A DNA stretch of 64,000 bases, from positions 19,370,080 through 19,434,079 of the forward strand of contig CM019831.1 of NCBI GenBank assembly GCA_009763385.1, in the 5' to 3' direction. Within the stretch, counting starts at the first letter, position 1; each line of letters begins with the position of its first letter. The stretch comes from Coix lacryma-jobi var. lacryma-jobi (taxonomy: Eukaryota > Streptophyta > Magnoliopsida > Poales > Poaceae). The notes under the pieces are model-generated. The model ran no database searches, was not told the DNA's origin, and was given only the letters and a program-made list of their open reading frames with translations. This document shows positions 55,361-64,000 of this stretch, in pieces. Position numbers and translations under genes: made by a program.

Positions 55361-56740
55361 ATGCTCACCTGGGCCGCGTTCAAGCAGCTCTGTCAACAGC
55401 GCTTCGGGCCGGCGCTCTCCACCAACCATCTCGCGGACCTGGCGCGCCTCCCGTTCACGGCCAATGTGGAGAAGTACTTGGAGGACTTCCGGGTACACTT
55501 GGTGCACGCCGGCCCGCTGACACCGTACCAGCAGGCTCAGCTGTTCACAGGGGGTCTTCCAGAGCACATCCGGATCGATGTCGAGCTTTATGAGCCGCAG
55601 GACTTACAGCGCGCCATGCGACTGGCGTGTGCTTATGAGCGCCGTAATTCAGTGGCTCACCTGGCGCTGCCGGCCCCTCCGCAACGTCTACCTCGGCGCG
55701 CCAACTTGGGCGCGGCATCTCCGCATGCACTCACCGGGGCGATTACGCCAGTCACGCCAGGTCCGCCAACGGCGCCACCGCGTCCCTTCAAGCGGCTCAC
55801 TCCGACTGAGATGGCGGAACGACGCAAACAGGGCTTGTGCTATAATTGCGACGAACAATACGTGCAAGGTCACAAATGCGTGCGGCTGTTCTATTTGGAG
55901 GTGGCAGATTACATTGTGGAGGAGCCTGAGGAACCACCAGTTGCTGAATCCTCCAATGCTGCGCCTTTCGACCCCGAGGCTCCCATGATCTCCCTTGCAG
56001 CCATTGTCGGCATCAGAACAGAAGATACGATGCAGATATATGTTACCATTGGCAGCGAACAGTTCAGGGCCCTGCTTGATTCCGGTTCCACTCACAACTT
56101 CGTTCGCGGTGACATCGCCCGTCGTGTTGGCCTTCAGTGCGCTCTCTGCCCAGGCACGGGCGTGACCGTCGCCAACGGTGACCGTGTCACCTGCCGAGGA
56201 TTTATCCGCGACGTCGGCATCCGCATCGCCGATGAGTTCTTCACAGTGGACTGCTACTCTATTCCTCTGGACACATGGGATATGGTCCTTGGTGTCTCGT
56301 TCCTGCGTACATTGGGGCCCATTCTTTGGGATTTTGATGACCTATGCATGGCGTTCTGGAAGGAAGGGCGCAGGGTGTTCTGGCGCGGCATTGGCTCCAC
56401 GCGCGGTGACGTTCAATCCACTCGCCGGCTTAACTCGATGCGTACTACTGAACCAGCCCTGCTTGATAAGCTCCTGGAGTCATTTGATGATGTGTTCGCC
56501 ACCCCCCAAGGGCTGCCACCTGCTCGTGACTGTGACCACCACATCCACCTTTTGCCAAACACAGCACCAGTGGCCGTTCGTCCCTATCGATATCCTCAGT
56601 TACAGAAGGACGAACTGGAATCTCAGTGTGCTGCGATGCTCCAGCAGGGCGTCATCAGACCCAGCACGTCTGCATTCTCAGCTCCAGTCCTTCTTGTCAA
56701 GAAGCACGATGGGTCGTGGTGTTTTTGTGTGGATTACTGA
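55361..56740 (+). pseudogene. Reina gag C-terminus, protease and RT start
   Basis: Capsid region (MLTWAAFKQLCQQRFGP, FRVHLVHAGPLTPYQQ), then a CCHC-type knuckle (CYNCDEQYVQGHKC), protease with active-site LLDSGSTHNFV and LGVSFLRTLGPILWDF, and the RT beginning (YRYPQLQKDELESQ, VLLVKKHDGSWCFCVDY). It ends in TGA at 56,738-56,740, in frame with the RT that continues at 56,744. The stop sits in a conserved Arg position and is explained by a C-to-T change. Confidence 0.92.
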
Positions 56741-58606
56741 GCTTTGAATCAACAGACAGTTAAGGACAAATTTCCAATTCCGGTGGTGGAAGAGCTGTTG
56801 GATGAGCTGCAAGGTGCCCAGTTTTTTACCAAGCTGGATCTGCGCTCCGGATATCACCAAGTGCGAATGCATCCAGCTGATGTTGAGAAGACTGCGTTCC
56901 ACACACATGAGGGCCACTTCGAGTTCCTGGTAATGCCATTTGGCCTCACTAACGCGCCTGCGACATTTCAGAGCCTCATGAACACCGTCCTCCGGCCCTT
57001 CCTGCGCAAATTCGTGTTGGTGTTCTTCGATGACATCTTAATTTACAGCCACTCTTGGTCGTCCCATCTTCAGCACATCAATGCTGTGCTGACAGCTCTC
57101 AGAGATCATCAGCTGCGCCTCAAGCGTTCTAAATGTTCATTTGCCCAGCCGGCTGTACACTACTTGGGCCATGTCATATCAGCCGAAGGCGTAGCGATGG
57201 ATCGTGACAAGGTCGCGGCAGTATCATCTTGGCCACAACCACGGTCTGTTCGGGGGCTGCATGGTTTCCTTGGGCTCGCAGGGTACTACCGTAGATTTAT
57301 CAAAGACTATGGGGCCATAGTTGCACCTCTAACAGCCCTGCTGCGCAAAGAAGCCTTTGTGTGGACTCCGGAAGCAATCACTGCATTTGATGCCCTCAAG
57401 CAAGCACTCACTGCTGCCCCTGTGCTTCAGCTTCCTGATTTCGACAAAGCTTTCATGGTGGATTGTGATGCCTCGGGTTCAGGATTTGGGGCGGTGCTGC
57501 ATCAGGGTTCAGGTCCATTGGCTTTCTTCAGCCGCCCGTTCGCTGCACGACACATAAAGCTGGCTGCATACGAACGTGAGTTGATTGGGCTAGTGCAAGC
57601 TGTTAGGCATTGGCGGCCGTATCTTTGGGGCCGGAAATTTGTCGTACACACTGATCATTTCGCACTGAAGTTCCTATTGGATCAACGGCTGTCAACTGTA
57701 CCTCAACATCAGTGGGTGAGCAAACTATTTGGATACGATTTTGACGTTGAGTTCCGACCGGGCCGCCTCAACGTGGTCGCAGACGCGCTGTCCCGACGCG
57801 ATGACAGTTCAGCCCAGTTGGCTGCAATCACCGGACCCTCCTTCAAGTTGTTTGATGATCTCCGTCGGGAGCTCCAAGCGGATGACGCGCTGCGCGCCCT
57901 CCGCGACTCCGTCTCCCAGGACCGCGGTGTTCCCTGGCAGGTCGTCAACGGCCTTATACTGCACGGCTCTCGCGTCTATATTCCAGCGCAGTCTGCACTC
58001 CTCCATGAGGTACTGCAGCTTGCCCACTCGGCTGGCCATGAGGGCACCCAGAAAACCTTGCAGCGACTTCGCCAGGACTTTTTCGTTGATCATGATCGCC
58101 GGCTGGTCCGTGACTTCGTGGCTACGTGTGACACTTGTCAGCGCAATAAGACCGAACACCTCCACCCGACCGGTTTGCTCCAATCTTTGGATGTGCCCTC
58201 TCAGATTTGGTCTGATATTGCAATGGACTTTATTGAAGGTCTCCCCCGTGTCAATGGCAAGAGTGTTATCTTGACAGTGGTCGATCGGTTCTCCAAACAA
58301 GCGCATTTCCTTCCGCTGAGCCACCCCTATACAGCGGCTACAGTTGCTAAGGTGTTCTTTGAAGGCATTGTCAGGCTTCATGGCTTCCCCACTTCCATTG
58401 TCAGTGATCGAGACCCGGTTTTCACTGGGAATGTTTGGAGGGATCTTTTCAAGCTCGCCGGCGTCAAACTGCGGATGAGCACTGCGTTCCACCCACAAAC
58501 GGATGGGCAATCTGAGGTGGTTAATCGCACAATTGCTATGTATCTAAGGTGCTTCGCTGGAGACCGACCGTGCACATGGCTAGAGTGGCTTCCTTGGGCT
58601 GAATAA
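56741..58606 (+). pseudogene. Reina reverse transcriptase, RNase H and integrase core
   Basis: In the same frame: KLDLRSGYHQVRM, catalytic VFFDDILIYSHS, FLGLAGYYRRFIKDY; RNase H with VDCDASGSGFGAVL, AYERELIGLVQAV and VHTDHFALKFLL; connection VVADALSRRDD; integrase zinc finger (HSAGHEGTQKTLQRL ... CDTCQRNK) and core with AMDFIEGLPR, IVSDRDPVFTGN and QTDGQSEVVNR. All catalytic residues are visible. The frame ends at TAA 58,604-58,606 within WLPWAE, a nonsense change at a conserved Tyr position. Confidence 0.93.
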
Positions 58607-59314
58607 TGTTACAACACATCCTACCATTCAGCACTCCGCACATCGCCATTCGAAGTTGTCTACGGCTGGCCTCCTCCAGCTTTGCTAACTTATACTGCAG
58701 GTACTGCTCGCACCGACACAGCCGACACCTTGCTGCGAGATCGCGATGCGTTCCTTGTGGACGTGCGTGACCGGCTGCTGCAAGCCCAGGAGTACACTAG
58801 GAAGGAGTACGACGCCCGTCATCGAGCTGTGGAGTTTCAAGTGGATGATTGGGTGCTGCTTCGGATTCTTCATCGCCCGGCGCAGTCCCTGGTGCCGGGG
58901 TACCGCGGCAAGCTCAGTCCACGCTTCGTTGGTCCCTTCCAGATTGTGGAGAGGATCGGTGCGGTCGCCTACCGCCTCCGTCTGCCCGACAACGCGCGCA
59001 TCCACGACGTCTTCCACGTTGGCCTCCTCAAGCCTTTCCGTGGTACGCTGCCGTCTTCGCCACCAGTGCTGCCACCCCTTCACAATGGACGCGTGCTGCA
59101 TCGTCCTTCTCGTGCAGTGCGTGCCCAGCTTCGTCGGGCCGTGTGGTACATGTTGATTCAGTGGGAGTCCTTGCCCGACGCCGATGCTACATGGGAAGCC
59201 GTCGATGACTTTCGTGCCCGCTTTCCGGCGTTCCAGCTCGAGGACGAGCTGTTTCTTGAGAGCGGGAGAGATGTTATGACCGGCAAGGTCTATAAGCGCC
59301 GGAATCGTGGCTGA
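58607..59314 (+). pseudogene. Reina integrase C-terminus and chromodomain
   Basis: Still in the polyprotein frame: SALRTSPFEVVYG, VDDWVLLRILHRP, GKLSPRFVGPFQIVER, RIHDVFHVGLLKPF, then chromodomain YMLIQWESLPDADATWE. The stop at 59,312-59,314 is 41-43 bp inside the 3' LTR, so the last 14 residues (DVMTGKVYKRRNRG) are LTR-encoded. A chromodomain would guide integration to marked chromatin. Confidence 0.92.
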
Positions 59315-59663
59315 CGACCGGGCCCAGGCCGGGGCATGCTGGCACGCGGTCACCACAGCAGCAGCAAGATTAGAAGTTGTTCTCAGAGTCCTAGAATTTA
59401 GGGAATACTTAGATTGAATCTGTTAGTCCAAGAAGTTAGCTGGTTTGTTAGGCTCATTGTATAAGTACTGGATTTTATGAGATTAATGAAATTAGCAAAG
59501 AGATTAATTAATCTCTTACTGCTCCCCGAGGGAGCCCCCTTCCTCTCTCACGCAGAGTCCCCACGGGCGCCGAGCACGGCGCCTCCACCCTGCCGCTGGG
59601 CATTCAAGCCTAGGCCGCCGCCCTCACACTCATACGCCCTCCGTAGCATCCCAGGTTCCATCA
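59272..59663 (+). repeat. 3' LTR of Reina-type element
   Basis: 392 bp, TGTTATGACC to TTCCATCA, aligning with the left LTR. The purine-rich gagagcgggagaga just before it is the likely plus-strand primer. Confidence 0.93.
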
Positions 59664-60028
59664 TGACCCTATAATCAATATAATATAGACGTCAAAATAA
59701 ACTAGAGGAATCCCCAAACTCAGTCAACGTGAACCACGTCAGTCAATCAGAAGGCTTGTCTTGTATAGCTTGAGATATTAATTAAACAAGCTCGGTGTGG
59801 CTTGTGGTGATGAAAATTGAGTGAACGTTTAGTTTCATGATTAGACAAAACCTGTGGAGATGAACCAATACAACTTCTGAGGCTGGTCCCACAATAAATC
59901 AGTTTGAACATAAAAAAAATGGGCATGCAAACCGACAGAAGAAAGAACCAAGGTTTTAATACTGCCTACAACGTACTACAAGCTTCCTTATAAGTTTTTC
60001 CATAAATCTGGAAAATTTAGACTCGGAC
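59664..60028. repeat. Local unit tail after Reina element
   Basis: atccccaaactcagtcaacg (59,710) and gggcatgcaaaccgacagaa (59,920) match 16,590-16,800 and 36,385-36,480, continuing the unit segment cut at 54,251. No gene. Confidence 0.75.
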
Positions 60029-60031
60029 TAA

Positions 60032-60170
60032 GGCGTTGTTTGGCTGCACACAAATACACCTCAATCCACGTGGTTTGGGAGGGATTGAGGTGTAATTTAG
60101 TTCAAGTTCCTCTCTAATCCACTCTCACACATGTGGATTGAGGTGTATTTAAGTGCAGCCAAACAAGGCC
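60032..60170. mobile_element. Tourist MITE (PIF/Harbinger type)
   Basis: 139 bp, ends ggcgttgtttggctgcac and complement ggccttgtttggctgcac, flanked by TAA at 60,029-60,031 and 60,171-60,173. A longer inverted segment (aatacacctcaatccac) lies inside both arms. Confidence 0.93.
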
Positions 60171-60173
60171 TAA

Positions 60174-62384
60174 AGGGTAATAGTTTCCCTTCCAAAGTTC
60201 CAATTGTTAGTCGAAAAAAAAATAGTCTGGCAGGGTGAGACTTATTGCACTAGGAAAAAAACTGCCTGCTCACAGATTTGGATTAATGGAGGTGGAGGAC
60301 ATGACCACCAACCTTGCGGCAGGAAGCCCTGAAGGGGCATTGAATAGGGAAGGAAATGCACAGAGGGGTTGGGGTCACTTGGATTAACAGTGCTGCCTAT
60401 GAGCTCTCGTAATTTGATGAAGCAAAGCACAAGGACATTATCTGTGCGGTAACTGGTACAATTACATCTATACAATCTAGATGATTATCATGTACACCTT
60501 ATATCCCAAGGAAAAATACAGACAAGAAAATGGGAAAAAAAAGCTGGTAGTATTACGGCCACCACATGGAATCAGTAAGTACAAACTATTATCAGATGGA
60601 CGTGCGACACGCACGTGTCTCTATGGTAAGAGATACTATATGTGATGTAAATTGCTCCCGTGACATCAAGGACCAAGCATTATAAATATACACACACATG
60701 TTTGATAAAAGTTTCCTATAGATTTATAACAAAATAGCAAAGTTACGTTTTGAAGTTAAATACTGTAGCATATAAAAATTTATTTATTATGCTCATGTAG
60801 ATATTGTTTACAACTGAAATTCAGTCCTTACGGCAATTCATTGCAATTGGAACAAAATAATAGTCAACCATTCTTGTTGAAACACGACAAGCTAGTGTGT
60901 GTGCAGCAAGAAAGAAGGTAACATACAATGTCCCAAGAAGCAGAGAAGGCATAATTGAAATGTGCTAGCTTCCACGTTGTGACTCAACACCATTCTTTCC
61001 ATCAGATGATCCAAATTAGTTCATCAAGCTTGTCCTCATCAGACCTATGTCGCTATCTTCTATTCCCCTTTCTTCTTTTATTTGCTGCTTCTCGTGAGAT
61101 CCTCATCATCAGTATCAGACATATGAGGAATTGAGAACCCATCATTTTAAACAAATAAGTAATCATCTACCTTATGAAATTTTATTTTGTTATGAGAGAA
61201 CAAATATTCACAAGAATCTCCTGAATGCCTACAAGTTCCTTCATGAGAGCAGACTGATCAGATTAAGTCAAATGATTTACGCCCAAAAAATCTTCCATTT
61301 GCCCCCGTTCTTTGTGTTGTTCTTCGTCGTTTATGAGCCAGAGCCACCAAAGTTTCATGATAAGCTCTAACACTACATGACTACACCACATTCAGAAATG
61401 CAGGTTGTACCTAGAGATGATTAAAAATAGGTTGTGAGACGAATATGATGTATGCTCTTTGCCGAGTGCCAGAAAAAAACACTTGTTTGTGTTACTAATT
61501 TCCATAACACTATGTTAGCAAATTTACTTGCCGGAGACACTGAAATGAACATAATAATCCTTACAGTAGCACACGTTCAAATTGAGACTGTTGAGTTAGG
61601 GTCCTCTTTTGTATAGATTTTTGGCAAATATGTTTCAAATAAGCAATTTATTTGGGCGTATATGAACTCTTAGAAAAATTACCTCAGAAGAATTCCTCCA
61701 GCATATGGTCTTTTCTTGCTATAAGAGACCCGACCATTTTGAATTTCTTATCGAAATTAATACATAGCAAGCGAGCAGCGACATCATGCCTAGAATTCTT
61801 CATCTCTAAGGGATTGAGAAACAGGTCCCTCTGGCCACGCGGTGACCGAGTGAATGCATCAATGAGACAGACGTGCGGAGCCACAAATCCGTTGATTTTG
61901 TAACTAACTTGATTATGGACTCAACATTGTGACAAAGAGATCTCTCTTTCACGGCAATTTTGTTGGCACTTGCAAAAAAGAGCTGAACCAACCATCTTCA
62001 AAGTGAAATTTCTCACCATAAATCTGTAGCAAAAACAAGTGAAGTATTACAGCTGCATGAACCAGGCAGAACTCGAAAAACAGAGGCACACCCACTGAAG
62101 GGCATGAGACTATTGGAAAAAATATATTTGGGGCAAGTAGGAATGTATACACTTGTAATTAGATCAGGTCCGTATACAGATAGCCAAATAAATTCTAAAT
62201 AGATACCTTAAGTTAGGGTTCGAGTTCTTGGAACGAATAATACATATTAAATTACCATAAATTTTCCTTGATACTATTCGATGCAAAATTACTAAGTATC
62301 ACCAACTTGTCAGAATTTCAAGAAGTGGTTGCATGAATTTTACTTACCATTAATTTAGTATCCTATGCAGGGATGATCAACTAA
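60174..62384. other. Unassigned AT-rich spacer
   Basis: No domain recognised. 60,240-60,475 has higher GC and an open - frame (MPLQGFLPQGWWSCPPPP) that could be the last exon or 3' end of a gene read leftward. 61,684-61,884 has an open - frame (NPLEMKNSRHDVAARLLC) of coding-like composition but unknown family. Neither has flanking evidence sufficient for a gene call. Confidence 0.35.
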
Positions 62385-62673
62385 ATTAATAACATTTTCC
62401 CTCCAACTCGTTTGGATTCCTATGCAGTGTCTGATCATCTGAATTAACAACTATAGTCCTTTCAGTTCATCTACGTGATGATTCTGAAATTTAAAGCGAG
62501 AAACAAAACAGTTAATAATTGCAACAGGGATGGTCTTTGAATTAATAACATTTTTCCCAACTCGTTTGGATTCCTCTGCAGTACGTAGTCATCTCAATTA
62601 ACAACAACTATTGTCCTCTCAACTCATCTATTTGACAATTCTAAAATTTAAAGTGAAACAAAACAGTTAATAA
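62385..62673. repeat. Tandem duplication of ~135 bp
   Basis: Copies 62,385-62,519 and 62,540-62,673 share attaataacattttccctcc, aactcgtttggattcct, ctgaaatttaaag and aaaacagttaata. A partial third copy (tatcctatgcagggatgatc) precedes them at about 62,358. Confidence 0.88.
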
Positions 62674-63233
62674 AAAACCATAAAGTGACTACAGTGACAA
62701 CCTCGGGTGAAAGGTAATGTTGAAAGATTGTTGAAGATCACTTATAAGTGCTTGTACTATTGTAACACTAAAGTCATGGTCAGTTAACTTTTAGATCCAT
62801 GACCAACTAACACTTTGGTTAAGTCTGATTGGAATATTACGAAGTGAAAATCCATTTACTATGGGCAGATGCAGAATCTAGTGTTTAGTGATAATGCTGG
62901 GACCTAATGTTTGACTAAAACATAGGGTGTGCAAGGTGCTAGTCACATTTTGGCACTGTAGCGTCATGGGTATTTAATTATTCTGTGTTCGCATTTAGCT
63001 TATGGTTATTAGTGCTTCTTTATAATTGACAACTATATTTTTTTATCTATACTCTAAAATAAGGTCGTCATGTCTGACAGGATGAAAATAATGTAATAAT
63101 GTAAGTTGATAAAAATTGATTTTTCCACTCTGCATGCCTTTTGTCTTGTGTTTTGGAAGGATTGATGGATAAGTTAAGTTGTATTTAACCTGAAAGTCTT
63201 CAATTGTTTATTCTTCTGCATTTTTATTTTCAG
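62674..63233 (+). other. Spacer, probably intron of the right-edge gene
   Basis: AT-rich and without an open frame. It ends in a strong polypyrimidine tract and acceptor (gcatttttattttcag, 63,218-63,233), consistent with intronic sequence. Confidence 0.45.
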
Positions 63234-63551
63234 ATTTAAGAAGCTAAAGGAGGAAGAATCAAGGAGAAAAGAGGTTCTGGGACAAGCAAAGCAATCAGAA
63301 CAGTCAAGTTCTGAATATAGCTTTCTAGATAAAACACAGAATTCTGATATGTCTTCTGGAGACAAAAAAGATCAAGTAGTCTCTATTTTTGTTACTTTGG
63401 TATATGGGTTATTCAGCAGGTGAAATCCTATCGACGACTGATGATGAATATTAAACAGGAGTCTCATGAAAATAGACCGATAGTAACTAATAGCAATGGT
63501 GGAGTCAACCATAGTAGAAATGAGAAGGCTCAGAATTTATCCGCAGAAAAA
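63234..63551 (+). CDS. Two exons of an unidentified host-type gene
   Basis: Exon 63,234-63,375 follows a strong acceptor and ends at GTAGTC. An 83-bp intron (63,376-63,458, ending ACAG) separates it from exon 63,459-63,551, which is 93 bp (31 codons, phase 0 at both ends) and ends at the donor GTATGT. The frame (FKKLKEEESRRKEVLG ... SSGDKKDQ, then ESHENRPIVTNS ... NLSAEK) is hydrophilic, Lys/Glu/Ser-rich, with no recognised domain; the first part may form a coiled coil. A possible short terminal exon lies at 63,598-63,621 (EDCSSCF then TGA). Upstream exons were not found. It is unlike the transposon genes around it. Confidence 0.5.
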
Positions 63552-64000
63552 GTATGTTGTTGTTTCTGGTAACGTGTCTTCCATTATGAAAACGCAGGAA
63601 GATTGTTCTAGTTGTTTCTGAGCATCTTTGAAAGGGTCATTAAATCGAATAAGAACTTTGAACCACCATACAATTGTCTCATTGAAGAGGAAAATATCCC
63701 ATAGATACTCTCATTCTATCCTTGCCCTGTTCCATATCCACCTCAACAATCTCCCACTGAATCTCTCTGCACACAAGATAGCATACTTTTTAATTACACA
63801 AGATAACTTAGCTTCTACAATTGTTCCGTTGAGAGGGAGAGAGTGAGAGAGAGCTTATCTACACTGGCTTTTTAATTACATCTTAGCATACTTTTTTTTA
63901 CCAAACAAGGTAACTCTGCTTTGACTACTCTTATCAAGGATCCACAAAAGTAAACATTGGCCTTTTTGTATATAGGTCGTAAAAGATTCATGCAAAAATA
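63552..64000. other. Right-edge non-coding sequence
   Basis: Intron or 3' flank of the preceding gene. Contains a GA-rich run (gagagggagagagtgagaga, about 63,830) and a small duplication of cttagcatactttttt near 63,777 and 63,882. No gene seen. Confidence 0.4.

Larger units (their letters stand above)
54252..59663 (+). mobile_element. Reina-type chromovirus (Ty3/gypsy), nearly complete
   Basis: 5,412 bp with 390- and 392-bp LTRs, gag-pol polyprotein and terminal chromodomain. Flanks are TGACA (54,247-54,251) and TGACC (59,664-59,668), a 5-bp duplication with one mismatch. Short LTRs, about 5.4 kb total length and a chromodomain fit the Reina clade. The LTRs differ at about eight sites plus a 2-bp indel. 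Two nonsense codons and two compensating frame changes are the main defects seen. Confidence 0.94.

Noticed and set aside
58685..59356. 223-codon - frame (and 57,809-58,510)
   Set aside because: Shadows of the Reina integrase and chromodomain coding on the + strand.
61652..61991. Possible organelle-derived coding fragment
   Set aside because: The - frame looks coding-like, but I could not match it to any organellar or nuclear gene I know, so no identity is claimed.

Overview
This window is plant nuclear DNA, almost certainly from a grass and probably a panicoid. Evidence: Stowaway and Tourist MITEs with CTCCCTCCGT-type ends, chromovirus-type Ty3/gypsy elements, copia solo LTRs with arrays of imperfect palindromes, and AT-rich spacer between GC-rich insertions. 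It is intergenic, repeat-dominated sequence: by hand delimitation roughly 70% is transposable elements. There are no operons, no CRISPR array and no complete host gene.

Layout. (1) 1-13,018 is a decayed Tat-clade Ty3/gypsy element on the + strand, running off the left edge. Its RT is split by a complete 3.27-kb non-autonomous LTR element (3,715-6,984, TSD CAACC). A three-exon antisense gene lies between integrase and 3' LTR, and the 3' LTR holds a hAT-type element. (2) 13,019-36,772 contains repeated copies of one unidentified local unit, each loaded with different insertions: a copia solo LTR (14,085-16,042), a Mutator-type MITE, several Stowaways, a Stowaway > PIF/Harbinger > copia solo LTR nest (17,413-24,588), a 4.7-kb compound element with a FAR1/MULE transposase relic (25,000-29,744), and a 5'-truncated L1-type LINE (31,868-34,479) carrying a deletion-derivative MITE of the neighbouring PIF/Harbinger element. 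(3) 36,773-43,989 is a Tekay/Del-type chromovirus on the - strand with a large internal deletion. (4) 43,990-54,251 holds two more copies of the local unit, separated by an orphan LINE-type ORF1 (660 codons). (5) 54,252-59,663 is a nearly complete Reina-type chromovirus. (6) 59,664-64,000 is the tail of a local unit, a Tourist MITE, unassigned spacer, and at 63,234-63,551 two well-bounded exons of a gene that leaves the window to the right or ends near 63,620.

How the parts relate. Most coding sequence serves transposition: gag/protease/RT/RNase H/integrase in the LTR elements, a DDE transposase plus Myb-like helper in the PIF/Harbinger, RT plus zinc finger in the LINE. Because the local unit is present about five times, most insertions can be checked against an empty paralogous site within the window, and this fixes many borders and target-site duplications. 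The most interesting items are the antisense spliced gene in the Tat element, the master/MITE PIF pair, the recent but already deleted Tekay element, the orphan LINE ORF1 fused to a tandem-unit border, and the unidentified tandem unit itself.
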